The notes below the pieces were generated by a model that saw nothing but the letters and a program-made list of their open reading frames with translations, was not told the DNA's origin and did not search any database. Shown piece by piece: positions 63,388 through 64,000 of a stretch of DNA of 64,000 nt. The DNA lies in NCBI RefSeq assembly GCF_009725205.1, contig NZ_WNZY01000007.1:62001-126000 (forward strand). The letters run 5' to 3'. Source of the stretch: Paenibacillus timonensis (lineage in GTDB: Bacteria > Bacillota > Bacilli > Paenibacillales > Paenibacillaceae). A program made the position numbers and the translations under genes. Position 1 is the stretch's first letter; every line of letters begins with the position of its first letter.

Positions 63388-64000
63388 AGCAAGAGCAGGA
63401 TGTATATATATTGGCGGTAGAAACAAGTTGCGACGAAACCTCGGCATCCGTAGTGAAGAACGGGACGGAGGTGCTGTCCAACCTGATTGCCAGCCAGATC
63501 GAAACGCACCGGGCATTCGGCGGAGTCGTGCCGGAGGTCGCTTCACGCAAGCATGTGGAGAGCATTACGCGAATGCTGGAGGAGGCGGTGCAGGAGGCGG
63601 GGATTCCGCCGCAATCGCTGTCGGCAATCGCCGTGACGGAAGGCCCCGGCTTGGTTGGCGCGCTGCTCGTCGGGATTATGGCCGCCAAGAGCCTTGCCTT
63701 CGCGCTGGACAAGCCGCTGATTGGCGTTCATCATATCGCCGGTCATATCTACGCCAATCGTTTGGAGGCGGAGATGTTATACCCGTCCATGGCGTTGGTC
63801 GTCTCGGGCGGTCATACGGAGCTGGTGCTGATGGAGCAGGAGGGCAGCTTTCGCCTGCTCGGCCGGACGCGCGACGATGCCGTTGGCGAAGCCTATGACA
63901 AGGTCGCCCGGGCGCTTGGCTTCCCTTATCCGGGGGGGCCCTTCGTGGACAAGCTGGCTGCGGAGGCGGAGGAAGCAGAGGAGCTGCCGCGGGCGTGGCT
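63381..64000 (+). CDS. tsaD: tRNA t6A transferase subunit TsaD (3' end cut off)
   Basis: GTG start at 63381 (GGAAGGAAG upstream); about 206 of roughly 345 residues are present before the window ends. [13 protein letters not shown] at the N-terminus, [12 protein letters not shown] and metal-binding [10 protein letters not shown] (two His) are all intact. Catalyses transfer of threonylcarbamoyl-AMP to tRNA A37 with TsaB and TsaE. Confidence 0.95.
   Translation, partial: MVKQEQDVYILAVETSCDETSASVVKNGTEVLSNLIASQIETHRAFGGVVPEVASRKHVESITRMLEEAVQEAGIPPQSLSAIAVTEGPGLVGALLVGIMAAKSLAFALDKPLIGVHHIAGHIYANRLEAEMLYPSMALVVSGGHTELVLMEQEGSFRLLGRTRDDAVGEAYDKVARALGFPYPGGPFVDKLAAEAEEAEELPRAW

Noticed and set aside
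1..64000. CRISPR arrays, insertion sequences, prophage, tRNA or rRNA genes
   Set aside because: No regularly spaced repeats beyond the four-copy cluster near 61.4 kb, no transposase or integrase frames, and no tRNA or rRNA sequence noticed by eye.

Overview
The window looks like chromosome of a spore-forming Firmicute of the Paenibacillus group (Paenibacillaceae), with GC around the mid-50s by eye. Support: a GerA/GerB/GerC germinant-receptor operon, a YtaF-type sporulation membrane protein, candidate SigG promoters and Spo0A boxes, a YesM/YesN-type sugar two-component system, a copper-amine-oxidase-like stalk domain in a secreted protein, a split ThrE exporter and a spore-type NHEJ set (Ku, LigD polymerase, LigD ligase). 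I see no rRNA, tRNA, CRISPR array, phage or insertion sequence. Both ends cut genes: a TetM-like ribosomal protection GTPase on the left and tsaD on the right.

Layout. 1-6.3 kb: TetM-like GTPase, the ger operon (gerA carries an apparent -1 frameshift) and a HAD phosphatase. 6.5-17.5 kb: sensor kinase, AraC-type regulator and sugar-binding lipoprotein; AEC transporter; GNAT; two-part ThrE; a diguanylate cyclase preceded by inverted Spo0A boxes; a chemoreceptor. 17.7-30.3 kb: secreted NHL-repeat and FecR proteins, then a LacI-controlled GH30/GH94 glucan locus, a winged-helix regulator and an MFS exporter. 30.4-34.8 kb, more AT-rich: a KinB-like histidine kinase, a tiny NHLP-leader peptide gene, a class I isoprenoid synthase, ytaF and tatA. 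34.9-44 kb: a TagO-type transferase, DivIVA-like protein, Dps, a second chemoreceptor, ThpR, a UgtP-like glycolipid synthase, and TetR with YhgE. 44.5-49 kb: glutamate synthase large subunit. 49-56.4 kb: a heterodimeric ABC exporter behind a LexA-like box, an ABC-2 transporter, bactofilin and an M23 peptidase. 56.6-61.1 kb: cardiolipin synthase and the NHEJ genes. 61.3-61.5 kb: a cluster of four short repeats. 61.5-64 kb: tsaE-tsaB-rimI-tsaD (tRNA t6A).

The most notable candidate is 30.4-34.4 kb. An 80-residue peptide with a nitrile-hydratase-like leader and a short tail ending Ala-Gly-Ala-Trp-Phe lies directly downstream of an isoprenoid synthase-fold enzyme carrying both Asp-rich motifs. 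It is convergent with a sporulation-type kinase that has no partner regulator. Its promoter has two Spo0A-box sequences 30 bp apart, the nearer centred about -42. The arrangement recalls ComQ-ComX (a prenyltransferase that modifies a Trp of a signalling peptide), but with an unrelated leader and kinase class. The inferred model is a prenylated-Trp RiPP signal tied to sporulation. This is a hypothesis: the parts are visible in the sequence, the chemistry and signalling are not.
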